DNA from: Frigoribacterium faeni
GTDB lineage: Bacteria > Actinomycetota > Actinomycetes > Actinomycetales > Microbacteriaceae
Assembly (NCBI RefSeq): GCF_007988805.1
Contig: NZ_BJUV01000016.1
Span: forward strand, 24,545-88,544
Length of the DNA: 64,000 nt
Direction of reading: 5' to 3'
Part shown: in pieces, positions 52,998 to 61,122 of the stretch
Layout: every line of letters begins with the position of its first letter
How positions within the stretch are numbered: the first letter of the stretch is position 1
The notes under the pieces: model-generated
Databases searched by the model: none
What the model was told of the DNA's origin: nothing
Seen by the model: only the letters and a program-made list of their open reading frames with translations
Program-made: the position numbers and the translations under genes

Positions 52998-53735
52998 ATG
53001 CGGGTGGCAGTGATCGGCGGCGGGGTGTCCGGGAACGCGATCGTCCGAGCGGTGGAGGCACGGGGGTGCTCCGCCACACGACTGTCGCGCTCGACCGGGT
53101 TCGACGTGCTCCGGGACGACGCGCGGGCCGCACTGGCGGGTGCGGACGTGATCATCGAGGCGACCGGGCGCTTCACGACGAACCGGAAGAAGGCGACCGC
53201 CTTCTTCACCGGGTCGACCCGCGCGCTGAGTCTCGCCTCCCGGGATCTCGGCGCACGACATGTGCTGCTGTCGATCGTGAACTGCACGCGCCCCGAGGTG
53301 CAGGGGTACGGGTACTTCGCCGGCAAGACCGCGCAGGAGCAGGCCGCGCTGGCCGCGAGCCCGGACCTCACCATCGTCAGATCCACTCAGTGGCACGAGT
53401 TCGTGCACCAGAACCTCGAGCGGATGAAGGTCGGCTCGATCTCACTCGTGCCCGGGATGACGATCGCTCCCGTGGCCCTCGAAGCCGTGGCGTCGGTCCT
53501 CGCCGACGTCACCGTCGCCGACCGCACGGACGCCGTCATCGAGATCGCCGGCCCCGAGACCACCACGTTGTGGGAGATGACGAAGGCCGCGACGCACGGC
53601 TCGATCACCCCTGTGCCGGTGCGCATACCCGGACGGCTCGGGCGAGCGTTCCGAGACGGCGCGCTCCTTCCCGGGGCGCACGCGGAGGTCGTCGGCCCCC
53701 GTTTCCGAGACTGGCTCGCCGCGCAGAGCTCCTGA
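52998..53735 (+). CDS. NAD(P)-binding oxidoreductase-like protein (NmrA/atypical SDR type)
   Basis: The 245-residue protein has an N-terminal Rossmann fingerprint VAVIGGGVSGNAIVRAV and an NmrA-like layout (ADVIIEATG, LLSIVNCTRPEVQGYGYFAGK, then TIVRSTQWHEF). It lacks the classical YxxxK of SDRs. Such proteins bind NAD(P) and may act on quinones or as redox sensors. It is probably repressed by the divergent TetR protein via the operator at 52968. Confidence 0.85.
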   Translation: MRVAVIGGGVSGNAIVRAVEARGCSATRLSRSTGFDVLRDDARAALAGADVIIEATGRFTTNRKKATAFFTGSTRALSLASRDLGARHVLLSIVNCTRPEVQGYGYFAGKTAQEQAALAASPDLTIVRSTQWHEFVHQNLERMKVGSISLVPGMTIAPVALEAVASVLADVTVADRTDAVIEIAGPETTTLWEMTKAATHGSITPVPVRIPGRLGRAFRDGALLPGAHAEVVGPRFRDWLAAQSS

Positions 53736-53770
53736 CTGGCGCCTGTAACGCGGGACACCCGGCCGGACAC

Positions 53771-53776
53771 TACTCA
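53771..53776 (+). promoter_or_regulatory. -10 box for the ECF sigma gene
   Basis: TACTCA, five bases before ATG 53782. It fits a leaderless mRNA and favours ATG 53782 over the GTG at 53779. Confidence 0.4.
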
Positions 53777-53781
53777 GTGTG

Positions 53782-54357
53782 ATGAACGATCAGGACGACG
53801 GCCCCCTGTGGGAGCGGGCGCAGGAGAACGACGGTGAAGCTTTCGCCGTGCTCTTCGACCGCCACCGAGCACGCGTCTACCGTCGTGCGATGAGCCTGAC
53901 CGACGGCGTCCATGACGCCGAGGACGTCACCGCCGCAGCCTTCTACGAGCTGTGGCGGAAACGGAAGACCGTCGACGTCGTCTCGGGGTCCGTGCTGCCA
54001 TGGCTGCTGGTCACGACGGTGAACCTCAGCCGGAACCACCGGCGGGCCGCGACGAGATACCGATCGCTTCTGCAGCGGCTTCCGCGAAGCGATGAGCTGA
54101 TCCACGCACGAGACGACGAGCAGATGGAGCTGCGCGCACGACTGACGACGTCCCTCGCGGGACTGTCCCCCGCGGATGCAGCGCTCGTCGTGCTGACCAG
54201 CCTGGAGGACATGCCGGTCTGGCAGGCGGCTCAGGCCCTCGGCGTGAAGCCCGCTACCGCCCGAGTGCGGCTCCATCGCATCCGACGACGACTGCGCGAC
54301 GACCTCCACGATCTCGACCCCACCCCGAGGACCAGCCCGGAAGGCATCTACTCATGA
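53782..54357 (+). CDS. ECF-type RNA polymerase sigma factor
   Basis: The 191-residue sigma factor has region 2 (FAVLFDRHRARVYRRAMSL then DAEDVTAAAFYELWRKR) and region 4 (LSPADAALVVLTSLEDMPVWQAAQALGVKPATARVRLHRIRRRLR over two stretches). No third domain is present. The GTG one codon upstream is an alternative start. It overlaps the next gene by 4 bases. It should redirect RNA polymerase to a small regulon; the usual zinc anti-sigma is not adjacent, and the downstream membrane protein may take that role. Confidence 0.93.
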   Translation: MNDQDDGPLWERAQENDGEAFAVLFDRHRARVYRRAMSLTDGVHDAEDVTAAAFYELWRKRKTVDVVSGSVLPWLLVTTVNLSRNHRRAATRYRSLLQRLPRSDELIHARDDEQMELRARLTTSLAGLSPADAALVVLTSLEDMPVWQAAQALGVKPATARVRLHRIRRRLRDDLHDLDPTPRTSPEGIYS

Positions 54358-55148
54358 GCCACGACATGCAGCCCGAGACGTCCGCCGCGATCCGAATGGA
54401 ACTGGCGGCGCTCGGCACACGGGCCAGCAGCCTCCAACGCCACCAGCGTCGCGCACGGGTGACGGCTTCGCTGGTGGGGGTAGCGGCCGTGGCGCTCACC
54501 ACGAGCGCCGCAGCTCTGTTCGTCGCGAACGCCCCAGGAGCCACGGTCACGTCGGCTCTCGGAACGACGACGACCGCCACTCACACGGGTCCGGCACTCG
54601 TGGACATCGGGGCCGCTCCGGCGACCGCGGGCGCCGTGATCATCGACGTCACATGCCTGAACAGGGTCGGCGTCGTCCAGGTGCCGACCGACGATGGAAC
54701 ATCGACGAGCGGCATCGACTGCTCGGTCAGCGACTCCGGAACCATGCACGTCACCGACGGGCAGCTGCCCGACGGCGGCACGCAGTTCAGCGTGAATGCG
54801 TCTCCCGGGACGACGTGGCGAGCCACCCTGCAGTACGCGAGCTCCGTGACGTCCGAGTGGGGCGTGAACGCCCAGGGTCAGACGTACGGGATCGAGAATC
54901 GGCAGGGACATCCCGACCTCGTGCCGTACACCGCCGACAACGGCCGGAAGGGATGGGTCCTCTGGGAGAAGACGTTCGGAGCGGACCGAGTCGGCACGGT
55001 CGACGTCTACGAGACGGACGGCGTCACCGTGATCGGGCGAGCGACCCCACCTGTCGGCACCCTGCCGGAGGTTCCGCTCGACCGAGGACTGATCGACGAC
55101 CTCGAATCCGTCGAGACGGCCGTACCGTCGCCCAGCTCCACCCCGTGA
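54354..55148 (+). CDS. Membrane-anchored protein coupled to the ECF sigma factor (possible anti-sigma)
   Basis: The 264-residue protein has a ~35-residue cytosolic N-terminus, one TM segment (VTASLVGVAAVALTTSAAALFV), and a Thr/Ser/Val-rich extracytoplasmic domain with two Cys. The layout is that of anti-sigma factors, but no HxxxCxxC zinc motif is present and the cytosolic part is short. It starts inside the sigma gene (ATGA overlap). An envelope target of the sigma factor is the alternative. Confidence 0.65.
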   Translation: MSHDMQPETSAAIRMELAALGTRASSLQRHQRRARVTASLVGVAAVALTTSAAALFVANAPGATVTSALGTTTTATHTGPALVDIGAAPATAGAVIIDVTCLNRVGVVQVPTDDGTSTSGIDCSVSDSGTMHVTDGQLPDGGTQFSVNASPGTTWRATLQYASSVTSEWGVNAQGQTYGIENRQGHPDLVPYTADNGRKGWVLWEKTFGADRVGTVDVYETDGVTVIGRATPPVGTLPEVPLDRGLIDDLESVETAVPSPSSTP

Positions 55149-55225
55149 CGCGCGTCCATCCTCGGTTCCCGTCCACGCGTCACGGCATCGCCCCCGGCGT
55201 CGACGCGTGTGCCCCCTCGCCGCCG

Positions 55226-56167
55226 CTACGGTGATCCCGTGCTCTCCACCGGGATGCGCGAGGCCGTCCGATACCGTCCAGGCGGGAGCGAGCGTTCGCG
55301 GCTGAAGGCTCGACTGAACGCGTACACGGACGTGTAGCCGACGTCGGCGGCGATCTCGTCGAGCGTGTCGTCCGTGTCCCGGAGGCGATGCGCGGCGAGG
55401 TCCATCCGCCAGCGGGTCAGGTACGCGCCGGGCGTGGTCCCGGCGAAGGCCGAGAAACGACGGACGAGCGTCTGCTTGGACGTCGCGACCTCACGCGCCA
55501 GGGCCTCCGTCGTCCACGGGTGCCCGGGGGCCTCGTGGATCCGTGTGACGGCGCGCAGGAGGAGCGGGTCGCGGAGAACGCCCCACCACGATGCGTCGAT
55601 CGTCGGGGAGGAGGCCAGCCAGGTGCGGAGGATCTCGATCAGGAGGACGTCGACGAGGCGGTCCAGCAGGAGGTCGGTCGCGAGACCCGGGTGGGAGATC
55701 TCCCTCCCCAGGAGCCGGACGACGTCGGTCAGGGTCGGACCGAGCTGGTGGGCGCCGAGGTGGACCACCGGTGGGAGCAGTGCGAAGACGGGAGTGCTCC
55801 CGGCCGGATCGTGGGAGTAGGAGGCGCCGAGCACCTGGGTCTGCACGTCGCCGTCCCCCAGGCGCAGGACGCCGCCGTGGCGGCGGGCGTCGGCGGCGGC
55901 GGCCACGTCGCACGAGTGGATGTCGGCGCCGGGCTCGCTCGAGAGGGAATGGGCCGCACCTGCGGTGAGGATGACGACATCGCCGGTCATCAGCAGGCGG
56001 GGGGCCTCTCCGTCGAGAGTCAGCCAGGCGATGCCGGCGGTGACCGCGTAGACGACGGCGTCCCGGTCACGGAGCCACTCGACGCCCCAGTCGCCACCGG
56101 CGGCGATGCGCGCGCCGGCGCTCCCCCGCACCCCGGACGCGTCGAGCACCTCGGAGAGAACGTCCAT
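55226..56167 (-). CDS. AraC-family regulator with N-terminal cupin
   Basis: The 313-residue protein has an N-terminal cupin-6-type domain (residues ~1-170, with AGGDWGVEWLRDRDAVVYAV and GDVVILTAGAAHSL) and a C-terminal AraC double HTH: WTTEALAREVATSKQTLVRRF for the first helix pair and DTLDEIAADVGYTSVYAFSRAF for the second. It is a local transcription activator. A TAGGTT box is six bases before the ATG (leaderless). It is divergent from the ABM-domain monooxygenase gene, its likely target. Confidence 0.93.
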   Translation of the reverse strand: MDVLSEVLDASGVRGSAGARIAAGGDWGVEWLRDRDAVVYAVTAGIAWLTLDGEAPRLLMTGDVVILTAGAAHSLSSEPGADIHSCDVAAAADARRHGGVLRLGDGDVQTQVLGASYSHDPAGSTPVFALLPPVVHLGAHQLGPTLTDVVRLLGREISHPGLATDLLLDRLVDVLLIEILRTWLASSPTIDASWWGVLRDPLLLRAVTRIHEAPGHPWTTEALAREVATSKQTLVRRFSAFAGTTPGAYLTRWRMDLAAHRLRDTDDTLDEIAADVGYTSVYAFSRAFSRERSLPPGRYRTASRIPVESTGSP

Positions 56168-56173
56168 CCCCCC

Positions 56174-56179
56174 AACCTA
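56174..56179 (-). promoter_or_regulatory. Leaderless -10 box for the AraC-type regulator gene
   Basis: TAGGTT on the minus strand with six bases to ATG 56167. Confidence 0.55.
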
Positions 56180-56253
56180 CGACAGAGAGTGCGAAGGACT
56201 CAGGACCGGAGGGGAGGTGGTCCTCACGGACATCTTCGTGGATGCTGCGCGCA

Positions 56254-56282
56254 TTGAGCGTTCCGCCAGCCGCTCCTAGCGT
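56254..56282 (+). promoter_or_regulatory. Promoter of the ABM-domain gene
   Basis: TTGAGC at 56254-56259 and TAGCGT at 56277-56282 with a 17-base spacer. The start should be near 56290, leaving a ~45-base leader with an AGAAGGAT ribosome-binding site before ATG 56337. Probably controlled by the divergent AraC-type regulator. Confidence 0.6.
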
Positions 56283-56336
56283 GGATCTCGACCCGAGCGC
56301 ACGCCGGGACGAGAAGACACGACAGAAGGATCCACC

Positions 56337-56693
56337 ATGAGCACCCCTGACGACACCGTCCCCGACGGCCTGATGCCCGCCGACGTCCTGGCCTCGACCA
56401 CTCCGGTCGCCGTCTACGGCTTCGCCCGCGCGAAGGCCGGCAAGGAGCGCGAGCTGGAGGACGCGATCCGGGCGATCATCCCGGCGGTCCGAGCCGAGCG
56501 GGGCTACGAGCAGTACGCGGTCCACACCAGCGAGGAGCGACCGGGGTCGTTCGCCTTCTACGAGCGCTGGTCGTCCGGCCAGGACATCGCCCGCCACGTG
56601 CAGCAGCCCCACATGCAGGACTACTTCGGCAAGCTGGGCGACCTCGTCGAAGGCGACCTCGAGGCCGAGTGGCTCCGACCACTGATCGACTGA
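56337..56693 (+). CDS. Antibiotic biosynthesis monooxygenase (ABM) domain protein
   Basis: The 118-residue protein has the ABM/dimeric alpha-beta barrel fold: VAVYGFARAKAGKERELEDAIRAI, YEQYAVHTSEERPGSFAFYERW, then DIARHVQQPHMQDYFGKL. Members act on quinones or polyketide-like substrates, or as heme-degrading enzymes; without further residues the role is unclear. It is divergent from the AraC-type regulator and likely controlled by it. Confidence 0.88.
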   Translation: MSTPDDTVPDGLMPADVLASTTPVAVYGFARAKAGKERELEDAIRAIIPAVRAERGYEQYAVHTSEERPGSFAFYERWSSGQDIARHVQQPHMQDYFGKLGDLVEGDLEAEWLRPLID

Positions 56694-56819
56694 CCCGGGG
56701 AGCCCGCGCCGCGAGCGTTCGCTCTCTGCAAGTAGTCCACTACCCCCAAACGGGTCATGGGCGTGGCTCCGGATGACCGTCGAGCCCGCACCCGACGTGG
56801 GCGGAGAGAGACGGCCCTC

Positions 56820-57932
56820 ATGAGACGCGCAACCACCCTCCTGGCCTCGACCGCGGCTGCAGCCATCGCCCTCGTCGGCGTCACCCTGTCGCCCCTGAGC
56901 CAGCCCGCTCCTGCGTCGGCTGCGCTGCCCCTCGGCCTCGGTGACGGCCTCTCGCTCGGTGGGACGTCCGGCACCGACGCCGTCAGCCTCGACGCTGCGG
57001 GCCTCGGCCTGGGCGTGGGCCCCGATGGACTCGACCTGGGACTCGACGCCCTCGGCAACTCCGTCGACGTCGGTGCCGGGCCCGACCAGGGCCTCAGCCT
57101 GGCGGCCTCGCTCGACACCGCGAGCTTCCCCGTCTCGGCAGCCTTCTCGGCCCTTCTGCCCGAAGCCTCACCGCCCGGGGCGAACGACTTCTCGTGCGTG
57201 CCGACGGCAGCGCACCCCGACCCGGTCGTGCTCGTCCACGGCACCTTCGAGAACGCGCTGAACAACTGGGTGCAGCTCTCCAGCGACCTCGAGGCCGACG
57301 GATACTGCGTCTACGCCCTGAACTACGGCGGACTACCCGGCGTCGCGGTCAAGGGCATCGGCGACATCCCCACCAGCGCAGGGCAGCTGTCGACCTTCGT
57401 CGATGGCGTCCTCGAGGCATCCGGCGCCGCGAAGGTCGACCTGGTCGGCCACTCGCAGGGAGGCATGATGCCCCGCTACTACCTGCAGGAGCTCGGAGGC
57501 GCGGCGAAGGTCGACCAGCTCGTGGGCCTGTCGTCGTCCAACTACGGCACGAGCTTCAACGGGGTGCTGCCGGTGGTCGCCGTGCTCCCCGGGGGAGAGG
57601 CGCTGACGAGCATCCCGTGCGCGGCGTGCGTCCAGCAGCGTGCGGGCTCTGACTTCCTCACGGCGCTCAACGCCGGAGGCGACACCGTTCCGGGTGTCGA
57701 GTACACCGTGATCAGCACCGTCTACGACGAGGTCGTCACCCCGTACACGAACACGTTCCTGCGCGACCCGGGGGCGACGAACATCACCGTCCAGGACCAC
57801 TGCGCCCTCGACACCACCGACCACCTCGGCATCGCCTACGACCCGATCGCCCTGCAGTTCGTCCGCAACACCCTCGATCCCGCGACCGCCGTCACGCCCA
57901 CGTGCCAAGCCGTACTCCCCCTCGTCAGCTGA
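56820..57932 (+). CDS. Secreted lipase (alpha/beta hydrolase)
   Basis: The 370-residue protein has a Sec signal peptide (MRRATTLLASTAAAAIALVG, Ala-X-Ala cleavage near residue 40) and a Gly/Leu-rich spacer. Its lipase domain has LVHGTFENALNNWVQL (oxyanion region) and the nucleophile in LVGHSQGGMMPRYYL; catalytic His is probably in TTDHLG near the C-terminus. It resembles actinobacterial secreted triacylglycerol lipases. ATG 56820 is chosen because the signal peptide starts there; the longer frame has a charged N-terminus. Confidence 0.92.
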   Translation: MRRATTLLASTAAAAIALVGVTLSPLSQPAPASAALPLGLGDGLSLGGTSGTDAVSLDAAGLGLGVGPDGLDLGLDALGNSVDVGAGPDQGLSLAASLDTASFPVSAAFSALLPEASPPGANDFSCVPTAAHPDPVVLVHGTFENALNNWVQLSSDLEADGYCVYALNYGGLPGVAVKGIGDIPTSAGQLSTFVDGVLEASGAAKVDLVGHSQGGMMPRYYLQELGGAAKVDQLVGLSSSNYGTSFNGVLPVVAVLPGGEALTSIPCAACVQQRAGSDFLTALNAGGDTVPGVEYTVISTVYDEVVTPYTNTFLRDPGATNITVQDHCALDTTDHLGIAYDPIALQFVRNTLDPATAVTPTCQAVLPLVS

Positions 57933-57936
57933 CCGG

Positions 57937-58536
57937 TCATCGATCGGCTGTCGGGCAAGCCGTCGACGCCCGGCGGAGGATTGGAACCTGACCAGGTAGC
58001 CGTCCGGATCCTGGACGAGGAACTGCTGCACGCCGACTTCCTCCTCCACCCGCACATCGACGGACCCATCGTCGTTCCTCGAGTCCCGTTCCGGGGTCGG
58101 TCTGGCTGTCCCCGTTGGGGTGGAAGCCGTGCTTGGAGTAGAAACGCTGCGCTCGCTCATTGAACGAGAACACGAGCAGGTGGGCGTCCTCATCCTCGAG
58201 CGCCGCCCGAAGCAATCGGGCAGCGACACCCGTGCCGTGCGCTCGCTCATCGACGTAGATCGTGGACAGCTCCAGCGCCGGCAGCCCATCGACGGCCTGG
58301 TCGGCACGTGTGGTGCTGGCTACGCCGAGCAGGACGCCGTCGTCAGACAGGGCCATCAGCACTCGACGAGAGCCGTCGGCGATGCGTTCTGCCCAGCGAG
58401 TGGCCCGGACCTGAGCGGTCGCCGAGTCGAGGAACTCGTCCGGGGCGATGCCTCTGTACGTCTGCTCCCAGCAACGCGTCTGAAACAGGCCGATCGCTTC
58501 CGCGTCGCTGGTCTCGGCCTGAACGATCTGTGTCAC
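57937..58536 (-). CDS. GNAT-family N-acetyltransferase, C-terminus runs into foreign sequence
   Basis: The GNAT domain covers the first ~155 residues: TQIVQAETSDAEAIGLF at the start, the acetyl-CoA loop YVDERAHGTGVAARLLRAAL, and FSFNERAQRFYSKHGF. The expected end is near DPGTGLEERRWVR (58075). The frame then continues for ~45 low-complexity residues to a stop at 57937, because it is now antiframe to a VOC-protein remnant. This suggests a deletion that joined the two genes and removed the proper GNAT stop. GTG 58536 is the start (GGAGG upstream). Confidence 0.75.
   Translation of the reverse strand: MTQIVQAETSDAEAIGLFQTRCWEQTYRGIAPDEFLDSATAQVRATRWAERIADGSRRVLMALSDDGVLLGVASTTRADQAVDGLPALELSTIYVDERAHGTGVAARLLRAALEDEDAHLLVFSFNERAQRFYSKHGFHPNGDSQTDPGTGLEERRWVRRCAGGGGSRRAAVPRPGSGRLPGQVPILRRASTACPTADR
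57940..58075 (-). pseudogene. C-terminal remnant of a VOC (glyoxalase/bleomycin-resistance fold) protein
   Basis: In a different minus-strand frame from the GNAT, the translation VDVRVEEEVGVQQFLVQDPDGYLVRFQ is the typical last strand of VOC-family proteins. No N-terminal half is present; the upstream sequence is the GNAT gene. It is a truncated relic joined to the GNAT gene. Confidence 0.65.
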
Positions 58537-58648
58537 CCCTCCAGTGTGGCGCGCCCGAGAGACGATCACGACAGAGACACCGACGCGGTGATGGAAGCCA
58601 TCTCGCCGGTCATTCGCCGGACGGATCGCGCCGGTATTGAGAAGCGAC

Positions 58649-59383
58649 TCAGCGTTGCGCAGCGGGGCGCACGACGATCTCGTTGATGTCGACGTCGGGC
58701 CTCTCGGCCACCGCGTAGGAGACGGCGCGGGCGATGGCGTCGGCGGAGATCGACTCGGCACGGTAGACGACCATCGCGGCGGCGGCGGAGGCGTCGCTGA
58801 TGGTCGAGGCGAGCTCCGACTCGGTGACGCCGGGCGAGACCGTCGTCACGCGGATCCCGCGCGGCGATTCCTGGCGGAGCCCCTCGGTGATCGCTCGGGC
58901 CGCGAACTTCGTGCCGCAGTAGACCGCAGCCGTGGGCGAGACGTCGTACGCCCCGACGGACGCGATGGTCACGACGTGGCCGACGCCCTGGTCGAGCATG
59001 GTCGGCAGCGTGGCCGCGATGCTGTGCAGGAGGCCCCGCACGTTGACGTCGATCATCCGGTCCCACTCGTCGACGAGGCCCGCTGCCAGAGGCGACAGCG
59101 GCATGACGCCGGCGTTGGCGACGAGAACGTCGATTCGCCCGAAGTGTGCCAGTGCCGCCGCCGCGAACCCCTGCACCGAGGCGAGGTCGCTGACGTCGAG
59201 AGGAACCGCCGTCGCCGTGCCGCCCGCCTCCTCGATCTCGCTGACCAGCATCTCGAGGCGGTCGATGCGCCGGGCTCCGAGCACGACGGGGTGGCCGGCC
59301 GCGGCGAGACGGAGCGCCGTCGCGCGCCCGATACCGCTGGAGGCACCCGTCACGAGGACGACCTTCCGCCGGTGCAGCACCAT
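58649..59383 (-). CDS. Short-chain dehydrogenase/reductase, in-frame with an upstream Atu4866-like fragment
   Basis: The 244-residue classical SDR has TGASSGIGRATAL (cofactor loop), VANAGVM and VYCGTK (Tyr-Lys). The ATG at 59383 is the first possible start, but it lies within the end of an Atu4866-like domain that reads in the same frame from 59577 (no start codon there). Thus either the SDR now uses an internal start or the fused gene lost its 5' end. SDRs of this type are often divergent from MmyB-type regulators, as here. Expression may be lost or altered. Confidence 0.85.
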   Translation of the reverse strand: MVLHRRKVVLVTGASSGIGRATALRLAAAGHPVVLGARRIDRLEMLVSEIEEAGGTATAVPLDVSDLASVQGFAAAALAHFGRIDVLVANAGVMPLSPLAAGLVDEWDRMIDVNVRGLLHSIAATLPTMLDQGVGHVVTIASVGAYDVSPTAAVYCGTKFAARAITEGLRQESPRGIRVTTVSPGVTESELASTISDASAAAAMVVYRAESISADAIARAVSYAVAERPDVDINEIVVRPAAQR

Positions 59384-59577
59384 GCCCGCGTGGTGCAGGA
59401 CATCGTCCCTGAAGTCGCCGTCTGCGGTGAAACCGGTGTCGTCGCGGTAGTCGATGTGGTCGCCGTCGACCTCGTAGCTGCCGACGTAGGCCGCCTCGCG
59501 GTCGCCGCGGGCCTCGACGTAACGGCCGTCGGCCCGCAGCTCATGACGGATGCGGCCGTCGGCCGGGGCGAGAGGTC
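59384..59577 (-). pseudogene. N-terminally truncated Atu4866-like (PF11512) domain fused to the SDR
   Basis: The minus-strand frame reads RIRHELRADGRYVEARG, then AAYVGSYEVDGDHIDY and DDTGFTADGDFRDDVLHHAG, which matches the small Atu4866 domain. A TGA at 59575-59577 lies just upstream and there is no start codon, so the first part of the domain is missing. It continues without a stop into the SDR at 59383. Confidence 0.65.
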
Positions 59578-60243
59578 AGCCCCGGAGCAGCGGTGCTCGA
59601 GGGCATCGCCGACGGGCTCGACCTCGAGGGCGACGAACGCGACCACCTGTTCGCCTTGGCGGGTCTGGTGACTCCGCCGCGACTCCCCCGCGTCGCGACA
59701 TCGACGACGCCCGCTCTCGGGCAGCTGCTCGACTCATGGTCCACGCACCCCGCGTTCGTGATCGACCCGGCGCACGACGTCCTCGCCGCCAACGCCCTGG
59801 CCCGAGCGGTGTACGCACCCTTCGAACGGTTCGACAACCTCGTGCGGATGACCTTCCTCGACCCGGCCGCGCGGCACTTCCACACCGATTGGGCCCGAGC
59901 CGCGGATTCGACCGTCGCGAGCCTGCGGGCGGCGACCGCGGAGTTCGGGGGTGACCCGGGCCTCCTTCGCCTGGTCGCGGACGTGAACGACGCGAGCCCC
60001 GACTTCGCCGAGCGGTGGAGCGCGCAGCGAGTCCAGCGCAAGACGACCACGGGCAAGCGGTTCGAGCACGACGATGTCGGGCGACTCGAGTTCGACGCCC
60101 ACACCTTCGCCGTCCAGGGGTCGCCGGGCCTGCAGCTCGTGGTCTACGGCTGCGAGGCCGGCTCGGCGACGGCAAGCGCGCTGGTGCTGCTGTCCTTGGG
60201 CACCGACGACACATCGAGCATCCGCCAGGGACACCCCGGCTAG
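59566..60243 (+). pseudogene. XRE-type regulator with MmyB-like ligand domain, HTH lost
   Basis: The MmyB-like C-terminal domain is intact: LLDSWSTHPAFVIDPAHDVLAANALARAVY, then DNLVRMTFLDPAARHFHTDW, FGGDPGLLRLVADVNDASPDF and the ending GLQLVVYGCEAGSA. Upstream only the linker LEGIADGLDLEGDERDHLFALAG remains (in-frame from ~59566, GTG 59593 is the first start); the HTH that should precede it is absent. The break coincides with the 5' truncation of the divergent Atu4866-SDR gene, so one deletion removed both 5' ends. It probably cannot bind DNA. Confidence 0.8.
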
Positions 60244-60264
60244 CGACGCCCCCCGGAGGTGGAG

Positions 60265-60978
60265 TCAGCCGAGGATCGCCTGCATCTGCTGGTAGAACGC
60301 CCTCGGGTCCGCACTCAGCGAGTCCTTCACCATGCGGCTCCAGGCGTCGACGACGACCTCGATCTCACCGGCGGCCACGCCGTCGAGCGCGGTGCGCGCC
60401 ACGTCCCGCGGGTCGATCTTCGGGCCGTCGTAGCCGGCCATGATGTCGGTGTCGGCCGCGCCGAGGTGCACGCCCTGCACGAGGGTTCCCTGGCCGGCGA
60501 GCTCCAGCCGGAGCGCGTTCGTCATGTTCCACTCGGCGGCCTTGGCCGCCGCGTAGCCGCCCGAGCCGGGCGCCGCGAACCAGGACAGCGCCGACAGGAT
60601 GTTGACGATCCCACCGCCGCCGTTCGCGGCGAGGACCGGAGCGAAGGCGCGGATCACGCCGAGCGTGCCGAAGTAATGGGTGTCCATCTCGCGGCGGATC
60701 TCCGTCATGTCGCCCGTCAGGAGACCTGCTCCGGTCGAGATGCCGGCGTTGTTGACGACGAGAGTGACGTCCTGTGCGACCTCGGCGGCGGCGCTCACGG
60801 ATGCGGGGTCGGTGAGGTCGAGGCGCACCACCTCGACCCCGGGGAAGTCGATGGCCTCGGGTCGGCGCGCGGTCGCATAGACCTTGCGGGCGCCGCGCGC
60901 GAGGAGCTCCTCGACGAAGGTGCGGCCGATGCCGCGGTTGGCGCCGGTGACGAGGGCGACCTGATCCTGGATGTCCAT
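60265..60978 (-). CDS. Short-chain dehydrogenase/reductase
   Basis: The 237-residue classical SDR has TGANRGIGRTF (cofactor loop), VNNAGIS, LSALSWF (Ser region) and GYAAAK (Tyr-Lys). Start ATG 60978 has AGGAGGAAG upstream. It is divergent from a MerR-type regulator gene with a near-palindrome in the gap, so it is probably that regulator's target. Substrate unknown. Confidence 0.93.
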   Translation of the reverse strand: MDIQDQVALVTGANRGIGRTFVEELLARGARKVYATARRPEAIDFPGVEVVRLDLTDPASVSAAAEVAQDVTLVVNNAGISTGAGLLTGDMTEIRREMDTHYFGTLGVIRAFAPVLAANGGGGIVNILSALSWFAAPGSGGYAAAKAAEWNMTNALRLELAGQGTLVQGVHLGAADTDIMAGYDGPKIDPRDVARTALDGVAAGEIEVVVDAWSRMVKDSLSADPRAFYQQMQAILG

Positions 60979-61039
60979 GCGTGCTCTTCCTCCTGCCGCC
61001 CGAGCCGGATGCGTGGTGCGGCATGGCCTACGCTAAGAG

Positions 61040-61055
61040 TTGACGTCGACGTGAA
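61040..61055. promoter_or_regulatory. MerR operator candidate
   Basis: TTGACGTCGACGTGAA, a near-perfect palindrome (one mismatch pair). On the minus strand TTCACG can act as a -35 box with a 19-base spacer to TAGGCC, the long spacer typical of MerR-controlled promoters, driving the SDR at 60978. Confidence 0.45.
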
Positions 61056-61122
61056 GGGCAAGTCCCTTCGTCCGATCGGCACCCGACGTGATCGACGGGC
61101 CGCACGGCCAGGGAGAAGACGC

